A DNA stretch of 64,000 nt from assembly GCA_018389105.1 (NCBI GenBank), contig JACATO010002455.1:124001-188000 (forward strand), written 5' to 3'. Positions within the stretch are counted from its first letter, which is position 1, and every line of letters begins with the position of its first letter. Made by a program: the position numbers and the translations under genes. The stretch comes from Nautilus pompilius. Its lineage: Eukaryota > Mollusca > Cephalopoda > Nautilida > Nautilidae. Below are positions 47,943-60,006 of this stretch, piece after piece. A model generated the notes under the pieces. That model worked only from the letters and a program-made list of their open reading frames with translations, was not told the origin of the DNA and searched no databases.

Positions 47943-49985
47943 TTAGAAGGATAGTTTACTTAGTAACCTGAAGTGTGTGTCATAGAGATCTTCTATATTC
48001 TTTCTTATCTTCGTAGATATCTTCTCTTTTCTTATGTGATAGCATAGGTAATCCGTATCTGAAAATAGTATTAGATTATTTTTGTGTTTTGATTGTATAA
48101 CATTAAGTTGAACATCATACACTAAATATTTTGAGAAATCTAAAATGCACACATTTTAAGGGATATTTTCAAAACGTACAACTTTATTTTTCATACGTCA
48201 GAAAGCTAGGTTTTCGAAAATAATGTCTCTAGTGTAATATTTGGTGATTGTATTATCATGTGCTTTATAAAATTGCTGTGGGGCCGTGCAAACTTTTACA
48301 AATGTTCATTTGCTGAAATTCTCCATAGTTTTACCATAAACAGAATTATTCATTAACTTATAAAAGTTTTTTTTTTTCAAAATCATTTGCAGAGTTAGTC
48401 TTCATATCTGTATTTAATTCATTATAGGATTTTAACCAGGCAGACGGATTAAAAGTAACAGCTATTGGGAGAGGGGGCTGGCACACAGCCCAACCGTAGA
48501 GATTATTTGTATCTAAGTAAATAATGTAAGATTTCTCTTTTAGTTGGATTATATTTTATATTTACAACTTTATACTTTTGATCTGCTAATTTTACAACAT
48601 CTCTGGAGGTGAGATCTGATACTTTTTCTACACCAATTACATCTATTTTAGATACTCCGAAAGTTTTTATATTATCTTCAGATATATTTACATAGGGCTT
48701 ATTAGATGTAGCGTGACTATGCGATACCACAGATTCAATCCCACCCCTTAACCCTTGTTATATTAATAACATATCATAATCTGTTAAGAGATCTAATTTC
48801 ATTTAGTCGTCTTTAAACAGCCATTTCAGGCTAGAAAAGGGGCTGTAAAAATTGATAGGGATCTAATTTATAAATCTTTTGACATACATTTCTAGACTTT
48901 TCAAATATATCAGTCAAAAGTAAGACATCAGATTCAAGGTAGACATCATTATACTCTCTTAATGTTTGAATGATGTACTTTTGACATACTTCCTTATAAT
49001 ACTCAGAATCTGTGCAGATTCTCTTTCTGTATCTAAGTCATTATTTAAATATTTTATTAATTCACTATTGGTAACATTATAGTTACTAAAATTGTCAATT
49101 AAAAATATATACAAAGTACATCCTTTCTTCTAAAAGTTCCGTCATTTTTATTCCTGAATTTTTTTCTGGTTTTAAGTTTGCTTTCATAAATTAAAAAAAA
49201 AACTTTAAATCTGACTTTGAGAGATTTGGTTATTGCTTTATCATCTGTTATCTCTATCTACGCGGTCTTTAAATGGAAATGAAATAAACCTTTTGGATGT
49301 TTGTGGTATAATAGAGATGGAGACTTCTTTAGCCAAATCTATACATAATTGATCCGCACCGTAATTAGATAAATTATAGTGAATAACAGCAGTGTGATTA
49401 GGGTGTCTGAAGTTTAGATTGCACTCATTATGTTCGGCACCTCTAAATTTACAAGTGACGATTGCCCAACTTTCTTATCTCCGAAAATAAAAGGTTTTTC
49501 ACTCATATACCAAAATTCAGAAGTGTAAAGTTTATGTATCTTCATTTATATAATCCATATCTTTTGGATTTTTAAGAATTGAATAATGTTCTAATTCTTT
49601 TTAAATACATTCTATAAGGTTTCAGCAATAATATCTACTTAATTTTTAACTTTAAGAAGATCAGGTGTGGATTTTGCATAATCAGATACAACACAATAAC
49701 GAAAAAGATTCAAATTTGTATATATATATATATATGTGTGTGTGTGCTTTTAGTATATCCTTCTACCTTTAGCAAAACACTTACAAATTTGCACAAATTA
49801 CAAAAGGTAATTTTAATTTTGATGCAAAGATTTTTAATTCTTATTTATTATTATACGTTTTAAGAGGTAAAACCGGTGAATTTTTACTGCGCATCTCTCT
49901 TTATTTTTATAAGTTCTTTCTCATCTCTATAATTTAACGAACAGTTGGGGTATATAAAGATTTTTTTAAATTTATGCTTTGTTAT
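47943..49985 (-). pseudogene. Polinton DNA polymerase B relic (copy 2)
   Basis: The best-preserved set of family B polymerase motifs in the window, in the right order on the - strand: FRGAEHNECNLN and HYNLSNYGAD (exonuclease region, about 49.35-49.46 kb), YNDVYLESDVLLLTDIFE (about 48.9 kb), LDTNNLYGWAVCQPLP (the SLYP-type region, about 48.5 kb) and FSDTDYLCYHI (the DTD metal-binding motif, about 48.05 kb). Protein-primed enzymes of this type copy the element. The N-terminal part is cut off at about 49,985. Broken. Confidence 0.85.
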
Positions 49986-49987
49986 TT

Positions 49988-50370
49988 GCAAACTGCCATT
50001 ATTACTGCAACTTCATAACAAAAGCAACAACAACGATTAGCTTCTGGGTGAGAGATCGAAGGACCCATTTTTTCTAATTTTTCCGAACTTTACCAACAAC
50101 TAACCAGAGGAAGAATCCGTGCAAACTTCGGCCATTATTGTAACTTCTCAACAATAACTAGCATGACTGGTTTTTGAATGAAAGACTGAAGGACTCCATT
50201 AATATAAATTTTCTAATGTCGAGCACAATCAACCGCAGGACAAAAGCGTGCAAACTGTGGCTATTATTGCAACTTCACAACAAAAACAATAGCACAACAA
50301 TTAGCTTCCTTGTGAAAGAATGAAGGAGCCCGTTCTTAAAGTCAAAATCATTAACTTCTCTGTCCAACCA
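49988..50370. repeat. About 130-bp degenerate tandem repeat, three units
   Basis: Units start at 49,988, 50,121 and 50,250, each with GCAAACT(G/T), then CATTATT or CTATTATT, then AACTTC(T/A)CAACA or a variant, and later GAAAGA-TGAAGGA. The units are clearly diverged. The array begins exactly where Polinton copy 2 ends. Confidence 0.75.
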
Positions 50371-53300
50371 GACACCAAAACATCAACTTTCTAACTGCAA
50401 GAAAGAAATCTCCGCCGCCAGACTTGTCTTTTAATAGGCTCCGTCGAGAGACGGTTTTGTATTCAGAATGGACCTTTCAGTTAAAGTAGTGAGATTTACC
50501 TCAGACCGGAAATCGTTAAGCTCTTTAGAATATTTTATTTCTCAGGTGACGAACTTAAGAACAAAAAATGTTTTAACAGAGATGATTCTCGGCGATGATC
50601 TTTCTTGACCAAAACCCTCGCTTTCATGCAAAATAGCAGCGCATTATTCATGCAGGTTCTTTTTTTTTAAAGCTCCCAACATAAATATTTTTTTTATATT
50701 GGAAGAATATTTAAAAAGAGGGGGGAATACTTTCAATCTACATCAGATATCAGATTCGAATAATAGGCTTGGCTTCAAACGGTTGGAAAATGGAAAAGCT
50801 CTATTGTGTTGGCACAGGAACGTTGTCGTGATTAGTGATAATAACCTTGTTTACTTCAAATCCATGTCCTTCTATTGTCAGACAGAGTTAGGCGAAATCG
50901 CACCACAGCGCACCTTAATGTGTATCTTGTTACAGAGAGTCTTTCACGGCCAGAAAAGTCTACGTTGGTTTTGAAATTGTCTTCTTTATCCATGTTATTA
51001 TCCGAATATATTTTTAAGCAGTATGGTTGCCTTCATCTTTTTTTATGCCATGATGTTCGTCTTCTTCTCGTTTCTTCTACTAGTCGCACCATTGAATCTC
51101 TATGTATTCATCGTATTATTTATATTTATGAAAACGCTCATCAACCTGGCAGGCAAATAGACTTCTATTTTATTCTTCAAATTTCTCTATTGATTGTTTT
51201 TCTCTTAATGATGTCTGCGTTTTAAATTATTTCATATCCAGTTTCGCTCCTGTTCGACTTGTTTTGCAGAAGAATGGTTCAAGTTCACGTGACTGTTTAT
51301 TTGATATATATATTTTTTTACGAGATGGTTTAAATATGGACATATTTTCTTTCGATCCACTTTTCGGAGAATGGCTCTACTGTAGCAGTAACTGGACGTG
51401 CAGGAGGCCTTATGAAATCACGTTCTCCACCCAGCAAACGAATACTCGAAGATACGATATATTTGAAAGGTAGAAGGGGGCAGATTATCTTTGTAAAAAA
51501 AAAGAGAGAGAGAAAATGTATATAATTTTTAAAGAATTGAAAGATATCACAACATCTTTTTACTGTCCAAAGTTGTCATATCGTTCGTGAAACATCAAGA
51601 GATGTCACATCAGCTTTAAAGGATCCAAAGATATACGATCAGCCTGCAAGGATCTAAAGATAGATGTAAGATCGTCCTTCGGGGATCCAAACATACCGTA
51701 TTTCATTTTCTAGGCGACGAACTAGAAACATCCAAGTGGAAGGGAAATGATGGATTTGAAATCGCCATGGTTGCAACGTAGGAATTGAGAGAGCGGATTC
51801 CTGACCAAATAAACAGGAGGAATTCGAATGAGAGAAGGCCTCCTCTGATTTATGGAATCGTTTAGCTGACTGAGTTAAAATAGAGAATGGAGGTCCACCA
51901 GAGCGGAATGTACGTTCAGATAATGAATGATGTAAACAAATAGGTTGTCATGAGATTCGTCACGACCTGCACGCGATTGTGAAGGCATCGACGCCCGTCC
52001 GTAATCGGCACGTGACCGTCTACCTCGATTTCCGTCGGATGCTAAAGAATACCAACAAAATGTCCGTCTGTCGCTTGATTAAGAGGAGATATGCCCACCT
52101 CTTTAGCAGGGTTCTTCTTTTCTTTATTAAAGGTTTTGTAATAGGTTTAAAGCATAAGTGGAGTAATATGAAAAAAATATATATTATATTTTAAATTATA
52201 TGGCACACTGGTGGAAACAATACCTAATGTTTGTAGAAAAGATGAGATTTAATCTGTCCGTACTCTCAATTACTCTACTGTACATCGGCCCCCTTTATGG
52301 TTGTTGTTGTTGTTGTTTTTTTTTGTTTTTTAATCTCCTTTAGGGAATTTTTCAAGAATCTTTGGTTGTAGAACAACGTTTCAAGAATTTCCCTCCACAA
52401 CAGTTCTTCCGCTTCACGGGCACCGTAAGAGGTAAACCACGTGACTGACTGTCTGTATACATATCCTTAGACACACCGGCGAGATGGTAACCCTTGTGTT
52501 CAGTTAGGAAGCTCGGTCTGTAGAGTAACTCCCTTCCGGTTGTCCGAGATCGGCTTCGCTTTTGTCTTCGTGCGACAAGATTACATATGTAAAAGTTACC
52601 TTTCTGCACTGCCAATGTCGGGATTGAAAGCTTCTTCTTTCTTCCTCAGCTTCAAAGGAATCGGAAAGTCTGCTGGACAATGCGCAGACACGCCTTTACA
52701 TACAGTCGTAAAACTCAAGAGGGGTCTTTTTAAGTAACCCGGTTGAGGGAGAATTACGTGAAAGGGGGCGGATACCGTGAAAGTACATAAAAAAAACAAC
52801 AACAAGAACAACAACCAGCACTTAACTACCAAGTGCGGGAGAGAGATTCCAAAGGGAACCAACCAGGTATGACCAGGTATGCACAATGTGAACACACCTG
52901 GCACCATAAAGAAAATACGTAGGTGTGAAAAATTTATAACCGAATTATGTCCTCTCAAAGACAACCAGCGACAAAAAAAGTGTTTTGCTATAACACCTGA
53001 TTTGTTAAAGGTCATCCGCCGAACAAAACAGATCACGTGTTTATTCGTCCATGTATTACACGCACTGATGTAAATTTTAATCCATTTGTTAGGGCTTCAT
53101 AAACGTCTTTCATACCAGCGATATGGTACATTGTCGACCTGGGCCTTTACACCGGCGGGTAGCCGCGATCTGGTGTTTACTGTTTGCACGATGTGGAGCC
53201 GAGACAAAAGGACCGCACAAGCGTCGACATGAATTAAACATTTTCCAGCTCTGATTTATCGTCCGTTTACGGTTCGGGGAGCGGAGGAAAACCGACGGAG

Positions 53301-55064
53301 ACGACTGACAGCGCCTGGTGCCGATTAAGCAACAACAACAAAATTGCACGTGCTTCGAAACCCCCCCCCCTCCAGCCGCTCTCCCATCTCCTGATGGAAG
53401 AAGGAGTAACCAAGACAAATTCGTGGCATACATTTGTTTGTTTTTTTTTTAAATAAAAACTTTTTTCTTCTTCTTTCTTGTCTATCTATCTATCTATCTT
53501 ATTTAAAGGGAAGGGTGGCTCTGAATGGTGCCGAATCCGAGGCGTAGTTTCCGACATTCTTTCCGTTGAGATTTCTCACAGTTCCCTCCCCTCCCAATCT
53601 CCACACAGACACACAGAGAGAGAGAGGCTTACAAACCGTCGTTGAACTTCGATCGGATGGGAAACAACAAATCTAAAACCGGGAGATTCTAGTTCTCTTC
53701 CCCAGCAACGAAAACCGTAGGAGTAGTTAGTGCCCACCCAGGTTAGCTATATGAATTGTGCTCTTATTTCCCCTGATTATGCCCGCCCCCACCCAAAATA
53801 TGTCGCCCGTTTGTGATATATCCACTGTGGATCTTCTACCAGCCTGCAAAGCTTTCCATCGACGACGTACGGGGTAGAGGGTGAACGAGAAAAAAAAAAA
53901 AAAAAGGCAGGTGACAGAAAATTTTGATTTCTCAAATTTACAGGGTTTTGAGACCAAGAATCAACAGCGGAGTTTTCCTTACCGTCAAGTAACCTCCCTT
54001 GCAGAGTAGAAAAATCAGAACCCTATTTTTTAAAAAGTGTTCAAACCGAGCTGATTCTGACAGGAGCAACTCGTCCATCTGACGATCTCCTCTCTAAAAA
54101 TACCCAGAAAATCCGCCTAATTTAATACATAACTAAATGGTCATTAACGATGAGAGCCATTAATAACGGCTAAGGTTTGGTTAAATAAGGTAAGTTCGCT
54201 CTTCAGAATTGTTGGCAACGATATACCATAATCCTATTAATATATGAAGGGTGTCTGATTACTTTTGACACTCCCCTGTGGTGGTACGTGTGTATGTGGT
54301 AACTTACCATGTTCTTTTGTCGTTTACATTTCTTTATTCGTGGACCAGCAGGGCCGTTTGTTTTTTTTTTGGAATCCGTGCTTTCCTACCCACGTGGCTA
54401 GTCGATTTCTCACCCGTACCCGTACCGCTGACATGTCTTCACTTTGTCTCCGCGATAATTTATTACAAGTCCCTTCGCTTCTAAATTGCGTGCGTGTCTG
54501 TCTGTCCGCTGTCTGGCATAGTGCCTTACATCACGGCTCAGGTGTGCTATCGTACCTGTTCGTGTTAACGACATACGACTTCGGCCCGTTTTTTCCCCCT
54601 GGACAGGTAAGTGAGATTAATTTCGACACGGTTCTTTTGAAGTGGCCTGTGGTTGCTGTCGTCTGACGTAGGTTGTAGCCGCCCGGTTCCGAAGACACCC
54701 AGGAGGGAAGCGGTTCTGCGCCTGTCGACAGGTAGGCAGTAGCCTGAAACAAATTCGCTTGTTCCAGAAGCGTCAACTGTTTGGAGATGGCTTTTTCTTT
54801 TTTAGATCCTGCGTGTAGAACTGCTACCTATAATAATAATAATTAAAAAAAAAAACCCACCTGAGGCATTTCAGATGAGACGCGAGATAAAGAATTGTTT
54901 CTGATAGCAGTTGTAGGCCTCAGGTGACCCCTGTCCGAACACCTCCATAATGTCCCCGCCCTGAGGCCTTGGGGGGGGGCACTTTTATATGATATTTCTA
55001 TCTTGTAAAGGCCACCTTTATCGATGAAATGCGTGGACAAATGGACTTTACTTTCAATATACAC
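50371..55064. other. Non-coding stretch, no gene recognised
   Basis: No supported gene. It includes a degenerate roughly 30-bp repeat (three units with GGATC(C/T)AAA) at about 51,600-51,695, a (TTG)n patch near 52,300, a (TATC)n run at 53,481-53,499, C- and A-runs near 53,362 and 53,890, and short frames without domains. The paired frames at 50,699-51,225 (91 and 116 codons) are not recognisable. Confidence 0.45.
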
Positions 55065-55112
55065 TACGTGACGTGTATACCACGTGACGTGCATACCACG
55101 TGACGTACATAC
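55065..55112. promoter_or_regulatory. Three 16-bp units carrying (C/T)ACGTGACGT
   Basis: Units at 55,065, 55,081 and 55,097 read TACGTGACGTGTATAC, CACGTGACGTGCATAC and CACGTGACGTACATAC. Two have a perfect E-box (CACGTG) overlapping a CRE half-site (TGACGT). Such a cluster could bind bHLH or bZIP factors. No promoter or gene start can be recognised nearby, so a regulatory role is inference from motifs alone; a chance minisatellite is the alternative. Confidence 0.5.
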
Positions 55113-56808
55113 CGCGAATTCAACCTTCAGCAATGAGAGAAGTTTCCTTTCCCCTTCTCATTTAAAACTGAGTGACGTTTATTGACTGGAATCATCAGGC
55201 GTATTAACTTGCATTGGCATTCTTTTGCTAGCGGGACGGAGAGACTGGTGTGGCGCGCAAGTCAGCGGACTGATTTCCTTTTTGTTGTCGCCTTTATTCG
55301 CGCTTTTTGAAATTAAAACGGATTTAACCCTCGCCCCACCGTGCTTTCGTACGGGCCAAAAAAAAAACGACAGGTGAGATATATCTTACCCTGGTCAGAA
55401 GATTAATAACTTTAAGCACGCGGTAAAACTGAACTTGTTTCCATTGGCTGGTTTTAGCCGCAGAACGTTTTCTCTGTAATTACGCGGGATCTGACCAGAA
55501 TTCTTTGCCAGCTTCCGGCTCCTGTTTGCTAAATTAATCAACCTTAAACCGCAGCAAGGGGAATAGAAATGGATGGTGAGAGGGGAGTCAGAAGGTAATT
55601 TATCCTAGCACCTACTTTAGTGTGAGGAAGGTCGGGTTGTTTCAACTCTGCCCTTGTTTCCAGTGCGATTCATTAAAAGCGAAAAAGCGACATTGATAAG
55701 CGGATGAATTTAAGTTAAACATTTATATTAAGGTCCGCATCTTTCAGTTTAAAGGGTCCATGTGTGGAGAGTCCGGAATTGGTCGCCACTGCGACCGATC
55801 AACTCGAGCTTCCGGTTGTCACCGTAAGGGAGCAGCTTTCCGTCAAACTGGGCCGAAGGAAGGAGCTTCCGGCGTTGCTTCCTGTTGCACTGAGAGCGAA
55901 GTAGATAAGATCGTTCGCCCAATCGACTGGTACGACAGCTACTTATTAACTCGCAAAACACCTTATTCTTTTATTAGAAATAAATGGCCGCCGCCAGTCA
56001 GTAGATTGGTTTATCCGTTTCCTCCTCTCCCCTCCCCCGGTCTACGGTGGAGTCTGGTTCCGACTGTTTGGAAGATGTAGCTTTTAGACGGGTATACCCG
56101 CTCTCCCCTCTTGACTACCTGATTTTCTCGCACACGCCTACAATCCGAGTACTAATTGGATTTGGTACCCCGCTACCCGTGTGTTTTTATTAGTACCCCC
56201 CTCCCTCCACCCTCTTCCGGTTGTCGTTTCACCCCTTCATTCTGTTGAAGATTTGTTGCGGTGTTTACGGAACCGTTCATCGCCAAGGCGCTGCCGACAG
56301 TAAAGGCGAGACATTAAACGCCCAGGTGTTCACAGGTGCTAAATCGCTTTTATTCGGGAGTGGGCGAATACCGGGATGCAATTGACCTGTAAACTGATGA
56401 GAAACATTAAGGCGTTGGTAAGGCAGGTAATGGCATTAGAACGCGTAGCGGAGACGTAATTTGTAGTAGAACATGGTCCATTGGAAACCGCTGTCACAAA
56501 AGGACGCGAATTCTTTCCTGTGAGCACAAAGTTCACTCCTCGGCCCACTTGTCATGTTAATGGCTGCAGGTGCGCCCTCAGACGTCGCCCATTCGGTTCG
56601 AATTCTGAATTTTCATGATCACACAAAAGCAAATTTAAAGATCTCATAACTTCAGCTTCACGTGTCGACGAAAATATCAGATGTTACTCGACGTTTTATT
56701 GTATTATTCTTGTTAGTCGCTTTTCTTTTCTCTTGCATTCAACTGGGCTTTTCTTCTTCTTCTTCTTCCAGGTCTTGCTATGATCAGGTATACATTTCTG
56801 TAGCTAGA

Positions 56809-56875
<67 letters not shown>

Positions 56876-57699
56876 AGCGCTCTGGACTGACAAAGCAAGA
56901 AATATATATATATATTTTTAAATATTATTCAATAGAACTTACCTCCCTTGTCTAAACATCCATTGTTATGAGTAGACTGACGCAGGTGGAAGACATGCAG
57001 CGCACTTGCTTGTCGTGATTGCTCTAGTGGATCGGTTTCACTTGGTGTGTCACTGGCATGATTTTGTCTTTTCTGTACGAGATTTTTTACCGGAACATCA
57101 TCATCATCATATGGATTTGCTTTCCTTGGTGGCCATGTTTAAGCTTACTGGGTCCATGTAAAGACTAAAGTAATATTTAACTTTTAACCCTTTGAATATC
57201 AACTAAGGTGCTTTTGGTCTCCACTACATTCAAATCCCAGCACGGATCAAGCCATGGGGGAGTGTGACACACTACCTTCCTCGAGTCTCCTGCTACATCT
57301 GTTGTGTATTAGCAGTCTTTTACTAAATATACGGCCAAGTTAAACATAAATATTAAATGCTGCTTCCAGACTTGGGAAGTAAGGAAAAAAAAAACTAACG
57401 TGCTATGCAAAGGGTCAAAGAATATTGTCCAGAGAAAACAAAAGTTAGATTTAGAGAAGTATGTGAAATTTTTATAACATTTCTAAAAGAAAAAAAAGAT
57501 ATCCCAGATTTATGTTAACGAGTGTACTTAATAAGATCCAGAGAAAAACGTCTTGTACCGCTGGACGGTAGGATGAAGACAGAACCAGTGTTTGTGAGTA
57601 TTTCGTGTTTGCTACTTTCGATCGAAGCAGCTATCTTCATAGATGTAGCAAGAGGCGGTAAGTACGTGGGAGAAATTTAACTCAGGTCTTGTCGTTGTT

Positions 57700-57704
<5 letters not shown>
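55113..57704. other. Non-coding stretch, no gene recognised
   Basis: No supported gene. It contains a (CT)n tract at about 56,808-56,876, broken by TTCTC and TCCTC, and a (TTC)n patch at about 56,752-56,768. The 106-codon + frame at 55,760-56,080 has no recognisable domain. Confidence 0.45.
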
Positions 57705-57761
<57 letters not shown>

Positions 57762-57799
57762 AGAGAGAGAGAGATGAAGAGAGAGATGAAGAGAGATGA

Positions 57800-57849
<50 letters not shown>

Positions 57850-57981
57850 GGAGAGGAGAGAGAGAGATAGACCGAGAGGAGGAGAGAAGGCGAGAGAGAG
57901 AGAGAGGGATGGCGGAGAGGAGAGAGAGAGCTAGAGATGTCGGAGAGAGGGGAGAGGGGGGAGACGGGGGGGAGGGAGGGG
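57705..57981 (+). repeat. (GA)n purine tract ending in a G-quadruplex-like motif
   Basis: About 250 bases of GA dinucleotide with GATGAAGAG and GATGGCGGAGAG interruptions. At the 3' side four G-runs (57,956-57,961, 57,966-57,972, 57,974-57,976, 57,978-57,981) are separated by loops of 1-4 bases, fitting the G-quadruplex pattern. The long Glu/Arg-rich and Ser/Leu-rich open frames across it are repeat artefacts. Confidence 0.9.
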
Positions 57982-58914
57982 TTCTCGGGAGAGCTCTCTC
58001 GCGAAAGAGAGATGGCTTCGGGAGGAGATCTCTGGAGGGGGGGGGAGGGGAGAGGATCTTGCTCTCGAGCATCTTTCGTCATCTTCTCTGCTCTTTCGCC
58101 TTTTTTCTCTCGAGCTTTGAGCTCTGGGTCTCTTTTTCCTCCGCCGCTACAGACATACGACGTATCTACGATAACAACGTATATTACGACTTCTCGTCTG
58201 GACCTTGTGTAAAGTTTCACGGCGAACCTCGTATACATCGCGGTGCTTGTATAACCCACCCATACTATAGCCCATGGGAATACTGTATAAGCCAGGAAGC
58301 CACTGAATAATCCTCCTTCTAATAAACAAATATATAAAGATATTTTTACGCTGCGCCCGCTTTTTCCGCTTAGCTAAGTTTTGATTGGACCTCCAGAAGT
58401 TCCAAGAGTTTACTTCAGAAAACCTTATAAAGAGGTCGTTGTGCGTATGTAAGTGAAATATAAGCTGACTAAAGCTAATTCCTCGCTGTGTACGGTAGCG
58501 TTGCAGTCTTCTCTTGAAAATTCTTAGGATTGGCGGGTTTCTCGTGTTTCGAACCTAAAACCAGAAACACCACCCGTTCGCTTCCCTTCCCACCAGGCCA
58601 AGGAAATGGTTCAGCGTCGGCGGGAAAAACTTCTCCCGTTTCATGAATTTTCTACTCGGCGCTAGATATTTTAATTCTCTAATATATATGTTTTTGTGTG
58701 TGTGTTTTTTTTTTCTTTCCTTTTTTCGTTTCTTTTCCGACGGCCAGAAGTATTTCTGAACGACCCCGGTCGTCGTCGAGATATGAAAACCGTCGTCCGT
58801 CGCACGTTGCCGTGTTGGTTTTGTGGAAAGTCGTCCAGGGCGCCGATCTCCGCCGACCGCTGCCGAAGATATGGCGCAAGCGACGAGCGGTGGCCAATTC
58901 ACTCCTCGTTCGCC
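57982..58914. other. Non-coding stretch, no gene recognised
   Basis: It holds a further G-rich patch near 58,037-58,050 and a GT/T-rich patch near 58,690-58,720. No supported gene. Confidence 0.4.
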
Positions 58915-59156
58915 TTGCATTATGGGTATCTTTAATTCCGGTGGCTTCGCCTTGAATTATGGGTATCTTGGTGGCTTCGCCTTGCATTATGGGTATCTTT
59001 AATTCCGGTGGCTTCGCCTTGCATTATGGGTATCTTGGTGGCTTCGCCTTGCATTATGGGTATCTTTAATTCCGATGGCTTCGCCTTGCATTATGGGTAT
59101 CTTTAATTCCGGTGGCTTCGCCTTGCATTATGGGTATCTTTAATTCCGGTGGCTTA
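58915..59156. repeat. 37/30-bp two-length minisatellite
   Basis: Seven units start with TTGCATTATGGGTATCTT (one has TTGAATT). Long units (37 bp) contain TAATTCC, short units (30 bp) lack exactly these seven bases; both end in GGTGGCTTCGCC or nearly so. The order is long, short, long, short, long, long, then a final long unit cut at its end. The repeated long-short pair suggests that a two-unit block was itself duplicated. Confidence 0.96.
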
Positions 59157-59185
59157 TTGTTACTGTTGTTTCTTTCGTTTGTTCG

Positions 59186-60006
59186 TGTTTTTCTATGTAC
59201 CGTCCGTTCCTGCCAGTGACGACGTCTTCGGCCCGACCTCACGAAAGACGGTACCGGCGAACAGCGTATTGGCTCGTGGACGCCGTTAAGGTGGGGAAAC
59301 AAGTTTTAGACTGTACCTTCTTTACGGATGAGGAATGGTTCTTCTTCCTGTCTTTGGCCACGGACAATCCAAGTGCAGCATTTGAAAAGAAGACGTTGCA
59401 CGACCAGAAATTTGGCATATGCTGCGCTATTTCCAGAAGAAGTGTTCAATGGACCAGTATTTTTTGAAAATACCGTAAGTTCCGAACGGCACATTAATCA
59501 TATCCTCCGCCACTTTTCCAACAAACTAAGTGAAGAGGAGGAGCGAGACGGAGAAAGCGCACACAGTGCACGTGTGAGCGTGCAATCAGGAGAGTCTTTG
59601 ACGATCGCATCATTTCTTGAGCGACTTAGACCCCTCCAGGCTTTCATCTGCGGGTGGGGGGGGGACTCAAAAGCGCGGTCTATGCGAACGATGCCCGTGC
59701 AATAGGGGAACCGAAGGATGACATTTCAGAGGCCGTTCATGGCGCCCAGGCTGACGAATTGCCGCTAGTGGTTCAAAGCCTGTAGACTCGTCCAACTTTG
59801 CCTGCAAACAGAAGAGACGAACTTTGAGCATTTGCTTTAAATTTGCCACAAATGTTCAAGAATTTTCAAATTTAAAATAAAATCTGTTACCTCTAATGTT
59901 TTTGTTTTTTTAAATATAATAAATGCTTTTCTGTAAAAGACTGAAAAGACTTATCGTTTTGCATAACAGCTTTGCCCCACTGCACTGTTACTTTTGAACC
60001 ACCCTG
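59186..60006 (+). mobile_element. Decayed Tc1/mariner-superfamily element (3' part)
   Basis: Transposase-like pieces on the + strand: CTFFTDEEWFFF near 59,315-59,350 (first catalytic Asp region), CCAISRRSVQW and FFENTVSSERHINHIL, followed by NKLSEEEERDGE. These match a transposase group in which SRR-(x)-GP-FF-E-TV-SERY is typical. The last part, near 59.8 kb, recalls the family C-terminus. Pieces lie in different frames, with several frameshifts. The right end, read in reverse, is CAGGGTGGTTCAAAAGTAAC, next to a TA at 60,007-60,008. No left terminal repeat was found, so the 5' part is lost or unrecognisable. Confidence 0.68.

Larger units (their letters stand above)
40380..49985 (-). mobile_element. 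Polinton/Maverick fossil, copy 2 (broken)
   Basis: About 9.6 kb of AT-rich sequence in the same orientation as copy 1. Parts in order along the + strand are an unassigned left segment, a minor-capsid-like segment (42.3-42.5 kb), a capsid-like segment (43.7-44.1 kb), packaging ATPase (45.5-46.0 kb), integrase on the + strand (46.6-47.7 kb) and polymerase B on the - strand (47.9-50.0 kb). Whole Polintons are usually 15-20 kb, so this one is truncated; the right end stops abruptly inside the polymerase region at about 49,985 next to a tandem repeat. Many breaks are present. Terminal repeats were not found. Confidence 0.85.

Noticed and set aside
57612-58310. 215-codon and 178-codon frames on opposite strands
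   Set aside because: Mostly translated GA/CT repeat; the ends outside the repeat show no domain.
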